Positions 61,335 through 64,000 of a DNA stretch of 64,000 nucleotides are shown here, in pieces. Both the position numbers and the translations under genes were made by a program. A model generated the notes under the pieces. It searched no databases. It worked only from the letters and a program-made list of their open reading frames with translations, and was not told the DNA's origin. Positions within the stretch are counted from its first letter, which is position 1. Every line of letters starts with the position of its first letter. The DNA is from Paenibacillus montanisoli (GTDB lineage: Bacteria > Bacillota > Bacilli > Paenibacillales > Paenibacillaceae), in the NCBI RefSeq assembly GCF_003268025.1, contig NZ_QLUW01000002.1, forward strand, positions 434,001 to 498,000, written 5' to 3'.

Positions 61335-61368
61335 GAAAAAATCCCCGTTCGCCTTGGGAACGGGGATT
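61335..61368 (-). terminator. Intrinsic terminator upstream of the surface protein gene
   Basis: Minus strand GAATCCCCGTTC/GAACGGGGATT hairpin followed by TTTTTT. Second stop signal after the efflux gene, shielding the surface protein promoter. Confidence 0.75.
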
Positions 61369-61407
61369 CGACATAATTTGTAAAATTCACCTTCAGTTCA
61401 AGTGCAT

Positions 61408-61443
61408 CAAAAAAGAACGGACAGCCTATGCTGTCCGCTCTTT
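61408..61443 (-). terminator. Intrinsic terminator of the efflux pump gene
   Basis: Minus strand AAAGAGCGGACAGC-ATAG-GCTGTCCGTTCTTTTTT; lies directly below the efflux pump stop. Confidence 0.85.
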
Positions 61444-61447
61444 CCAT

Positions 61448-63019
61448 TTAGATCAAATCCGGCTCGGCCTTGAAGGCATCCTCGCCCTTTTCGGTTTTCG
61501 GCATGCGGAGCTTGCCGAAGAAGACCGCGGATACTAAGCCGATCAAGACGACGATGATGCCGATCACGAATACGGACGTAATCGCATCGCTCAGAATCCC
61601 TTGCAACGCCTGCAACAGCTTCTCCGGAATTTGCGCTTTGACTTCCGGCTGCAGGAGCGCCTGCGGATTCGCCAGCTGCTCTAGTTTATCGGCAGGGATA
61701 TCCTGAAAGTTCTTGCCGATATCTTTAATGCCGCTCGTCATGTTATTCGTCATGATGACGCCCATGATCGCAACGCCCACCGTGCCGCCGATGGCACGCG
61801 TAAACTGGGTCGTCGACGTCGCAACTCCGCGAAGATCATGCCCGACCGCGCTTTGCGCGGCGATTGTGAGCACCGGCATCAAAGCACCCATGCCGATACC
61901 GACGATAATCATGTACAGAATAAGCTCAAGGCTGCTAGTATTTACGTCCATCTGCGACATGAAGAAATAACCGATTGTCATGATCGCCATCGACGTCATC
62001 ACGATTGCCCTATAGCTCAGCTTCTTAATCAGAACGCCGCCGATAATGCTGGACAGAATAAGCGAGAGCATCAGCGGTGTCAAGATGTAGCCCGAATTGG
62101 AAGCCGATGTGCCGATAACCGCTTGCGAGTAGAGCGGAATATACGTAATTGCGCCAAACATGCCCATCCCCATCATGAACCCGACGATGCTGGAAACGGA
62201 AATGGCACGAAGCTTAAACAGCTGAAGCGGGATAATCGGTTCCTTCACCTTGGATTCGATCCAGATGAAGATCAGAATAAGCAGCAAGCTCGCCCCGAAC
62301 AGGCCGAGAATTTGCGGGGAATTCCACGCAAAGTGCTTCATGCCTCCCTCGGATGGGCCGCTTCCGCCCATTTCGATCGCGAGCAAGAACGCTACGATTG
62401 CGCCGGTAAGCGTCGCTGCGCCGCCCCAGTCGATCGATTTTTTCTCCGTGCTCTTCGATTCCTTCAGGGCAAAAGCAAGAATAATGGCCGCGAAAATACC
62501 GAAAGGAAGATTGATGTAAAAAATCCACTGCCATGCGATATGGTCAACGATAAAGCCGCCGACTGCAGGACCGATTACGCTGGATAGACCGAATACCGCG
62601 CCGAAAACGCCCTGCATTTTGCCGCGGCGGTCCGGAGGAAAAATATCGCCGATAATCGTCATCGCGATCGGCATTAACGCGCCTGCGCCAATTCCTTGAA
62701 TCGCGCGGAATATGATAAGTTGTGTCATGTCTTGAGACAGCCCGCACAAGGCCGAGCCAATGAGGAACAAGCCCATGCCGATCAGATAAACCAGCCGTCT
62801 GCCGAACAAATCCGCAAGCTTGCCGAATATCGGTACCGCTGTCGTTGACGTCAGCATATAAATCGTGAAAACCCAGCTGTACATTTCAAATCCGTGCAAT
62901 TCTGCAATGACATGAGGCATCGCCGTCGATACGATCGTCTGGTCCAGCGAGCCGAGCAGCAGGCCGAGCATTAGCCCGGTAACGATCCATTTGAGCTGTC
63001 TAGGTGATAAATTCGTCAA
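61448..63019 (-). CDS. MFS transporter, DHA2 (14-helix) drug efflux family
   Basis: 523 residues, 14 predicted helices. Family motifs: LDQTIVSTAMPHV (motif D1) near the first helix, GKLADLFGRRLVY (motif A) around 65, and RAIQGIGAGALMPIAM (motif B) near 100; motif C is GLSSVIGPAVGG. It exports drugs or cationic compounds using protons, as EmrB/QacA/LmrB do. A TTG start (63019) with AAGGAAG eight bases upstream is preferred to a GTG three codons before that abuts the same site. It follows the MarR gene by 19 bases and is probably repressed by it. Confidence 0.93.
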   Translation of the reverse strand: MTNLSPRQLKWIVTGLMLGLLLGSLDQTIVSTAMPHVIAELHGFEMYSWVFTIYMLTSTTAVPIFGKLADLFGRRLVYLIGMGLFLIGSALCGLSQDMTQLIIFRAIQGIGAGALMPIAMTIIGDIFPPDRRGKMQGVFGAVFGLSSVIGPAVGGFIVDHIAWQWIFYINLPFGIFAAIILAFALKESKSTEKKSIDWGGAATLTGAIVAFLLAIEMGGSGPSEGGMKHFAWNSPQILGLFGASLLLILIFIWIESKVKEPIIPLQLFKLRAISVSSIVGFMMGMGMFGAITYIPLYSQAVIGTSASNSGYILTPLMLSLILSSIIGGVLIKKLSYRAIVMTSMAIMTIGYFFMSQMDVNTSSLELILYMIIVGIGMGALMPVLTIAAQSAVGHDLRGVATSTTQFTRAIGGTVGVAIMGVIMTNNMTSGIKDIGKNFQDIPADKLEQLANPQALLQPEVKAQIPEKLLQALQGILSDAITSVFVIGIIVVLIGLVSAVFFGKLRMPKTEKGEDAFKAEPDLI

Positions 63020-63038
63020 AAGCTCCACTTCCTTTATG

Positions 63039-63530
63039 TCATTTCTCTTCTAAAACATCCAGTAAGATGGTGAAAGCATCCATTACGAGATCCAGTTTCT
63101 CCTCTTCAAGCCGGCCGACCAGATCTGTAAACCATTCCATGCGTTGTCTTCGAATAATTTCAAGCGTTTCTTTGCCTTTATCCGTCAGGCTAAGCTGAAC
63201 GACCCTCCGGTCATCCTCTGGTCTGTTTCGTTCAATCAGCCCTAGCGAAACGAGCTTATCCGTAAGGCCGGTCGCCGCTCCCGATGTGACGCCTAGAAAT
63301 TTCACGATATCGTTGACCCGGCACAATTCCGTATTGTTCAAATACATCAGGATAAAAATATGGCCGTTTGCGAGGTTATACGGATGTTCCAGCGCCTTCA
63401 TCCGCTTCTTCGACCGATGAGCGAATCGCTCCATAAGAAGCTGCAGCTCCGCGATTTTCTTGTCCTTGCCGTCAGGCTCTTTTATTGTCCTCCCTCCGAT
63501 CTGGACAGGTAATTTGGCTTGCCGGTTCAT
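63039..63530 (-). CDS. MarR-family transcriptional regulator
   Basis: 163 residues. Winged helix-turn-helix in the middle: RVNDIVKFLGVTSGAATGLTDKL (about 71-93) and the wing RNRPEDDRRVVQLSLTDKG (about 102-120). It typically represses the adjacent efflux gene and itself. ATG 63530 has no clear ribosome site. A strong GGAGGGAGG lies within the frame, about 12 codons downstream, but is followed by no in-frame ATG, GTG or TTG at usable distance, so the start is uncertain. The operator at 63545 supports autoregulation. Confidence 0.9.
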   Translation of the reverse strand: MNRQAKLPVQIGGRTIKEPDGKDKKIAELQLLMERFAHRSKKRMKALEHPYNLANGHIFILMYLNNTELCRVNDIVKFLGVTSGAATGLTDKLVSLGLIERNRPEDDRRVVQLSLTDKGKETLEIIRRQRMEWFTDLVGRLEEEKLDLVMDAFTILLDVLEEK

Positions 63531-63544
63531 TTGTTTACCGATTA

Positions 63545-63567
63545 ATTATCTTAGCAGGTAAGATAAT
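63545..63567. promoter_or_regulatory. Perfect dyad, MarR operator
   Basis: ATTATCTTA-GCAGG-TAAGATAAT, nine-base arms with five-base centre, 15 bases upstream of the MarR gene start and overlapping a plausible -10 (TATCTT). Confidence 0.75.
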
Positions 63568-63656
63568 AAGCCTATAAGAAAATACAACACAAAGGTAATC
63601 CTGTCAATAACGGTTCGTCATTTATTTTTTCACCGGCCCTCAGGACTATCCGGAGC

Positions 63657-63698
63657 AAAAAAAAATCCCGACCTCCGCTTTTCGGCGGAAATCGGGGA
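63657..63698 (-). terminator. Terminator of the MBL-fold gene
   Basis: Minus strand TCCCCGATTTCCGCC / GGCGGAAGT..TCGGGA imperfect hairpin, followed by nine T residues. Confidence 0.75.
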
Positions 63699-63720
63699 AA
63701 CTACAGAAATAAAAAATGCC

Positions 63721-64000
63721 TCACGCGCCACTCCCTGCAATGTCAGCCAGCCGATCCTGAAGTTGATCGGTGCACACGCCGCCGTGGTAGACGATAGCAG
63801 CCGCAATGTCGAGCGACTGGAACTTGGTCACCGATCGGATGGCGGTTTCCCAATCCGGCGTGAAATTCGCGGCAGGCGGCTGCAGTACCCCATCGTTAGC
63901 GGTGAGCGAATCGCCGGTAACAAGCGTCTTGCTTGGCACGTGGTATAGAGCAATATGATCCGGCGAGTGGCCAGGCGTATAGATGACTCTGATCCCGCCT
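63721..64000 (-). CDS. MBL-fold metallo-hydrolase, C-terminal part (partial)
   Basis: The last 92 codons of a metallo-beta-lactamase-fold hydrolase; the gene continues past the right edge. Residues show the typical late motifs: VIYTPGHSPDHIALYH (metal His in GHSPDH) and LVTGDSL (metal Asp), with YHGGVC near the end supplying the last His. The substrate cannot be inferred. It ends before a strong terminator. Confidence 0.88.
   Translation of the reverse strand, partial: GGIRVIYTPGHSPDHIALYHVPSKTLVTGDSLTANDGVLQPPAANFTPDWETAIRSVTKFQSLDIAAAIVYHGGVCTDQLQDRLADIAGSGA

Noticed and set aside
1-64000. CRISPR arrays, tRNA or rRNA genes, transposases, integrases
   Set aside because: No regularly spaced identical repeats with unique spacers, no tRNA cloverleaf or rRNA segment noticed, and none of the reading frames resembles a transposase or integrase.

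Overview
The window is a chromosomal segment of a sporulating, Gram-positive, moderately GC-rich bacterium, most likely Paenibacillus or a close relative in Paenibacillaceae. This rests on a GerA-type germinant receptor operon, a Spo0E-like phosphatase, a giant SLH-anchored surface protein, strong AGGAGG-type ribosome binding sites, and a yod/kamA gene set like that of Bacillus. No rRNA, tRNA, CRISPR array, insertion sequence or prophage was seen.

Layout. (a) 1-4.7 kb: the start of a class II aldolase gene diverging from an AgaS-like SIS sugar isomerase, a small operon with a nucleotidyltransferase, and a Spo0E-like gene. (b) 4.9-10.7 kb: a catabolic locus with MocE-like Rieske ferredoxin, MocD-like di-iron oxygenase, LacI-family regulator, TIM-barrel isomerase (MocC-like), Gfo/Idh/MocA dehydrogenase and aldose epimerase. 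Three copies of the palindrome GTGCNCGGGCAC (one with a G variant in the centre) lie at its three probable transcription starts. (c) 10.8-28.9 kb: mixed housekeeping and accessory genes (pentapeptide proteins, DUF2332, acetyltransferase, deacetylase, PhyH oxygenase, methyltransferase, metE with its LysR regulator, WG-repeat protein, a DMT transporter gene broken by one in-frame stop, a four-gene membrane-protein operon, an SDR). (d) 29-32.7 kb: gerA-type operon. (e) 32.7-34.9 kb: M3 peptidase and a small membrane protein.

(f) 35-47.8 kb is the most striking region. It holds a sigma-54 enhancer-binding activator with a PAS domain, lysine 2,3-aminomutase, an M20 deacetylase, both subunits of a CoA-transferase, two class III aminotransferases, beta-lysine acetyltransferase, an aldehyde dehydrogenase and the gene for sigma-54 itself. 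Four near-consensus -24/-12 promoters (TGGCAY-N5-TTGCA) precede the four pathway transcription units. Together these genes would carry lysine through beta-lysine and N6-acetyl-beta-lysine to 4-aminobutyrate and then succinate. Only a thiolase is not seen.

(g) 47.8-50.9 kb: azlCD amino-acid exporter, chorismate mutase, an NAGPA-family protein with a 29-residue companion, and a YjbR protein. (h) 50.9-61.2 kb: a three-gene extracellular or surface glycan operon: a 2159-residue protein with a parallel beta-helix, many carbohydrate-binding modules and three SLH domains, followed by a DUF4038 glycosidase and a six-hairpin-type glycosidase. (i) 61.4-64 kb: MarR-regulated DHA2-type efflux pump and the end of an MBL-fold hydrolase gene.

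All assignments come from reading the sequence and recalling families. No database search was run.
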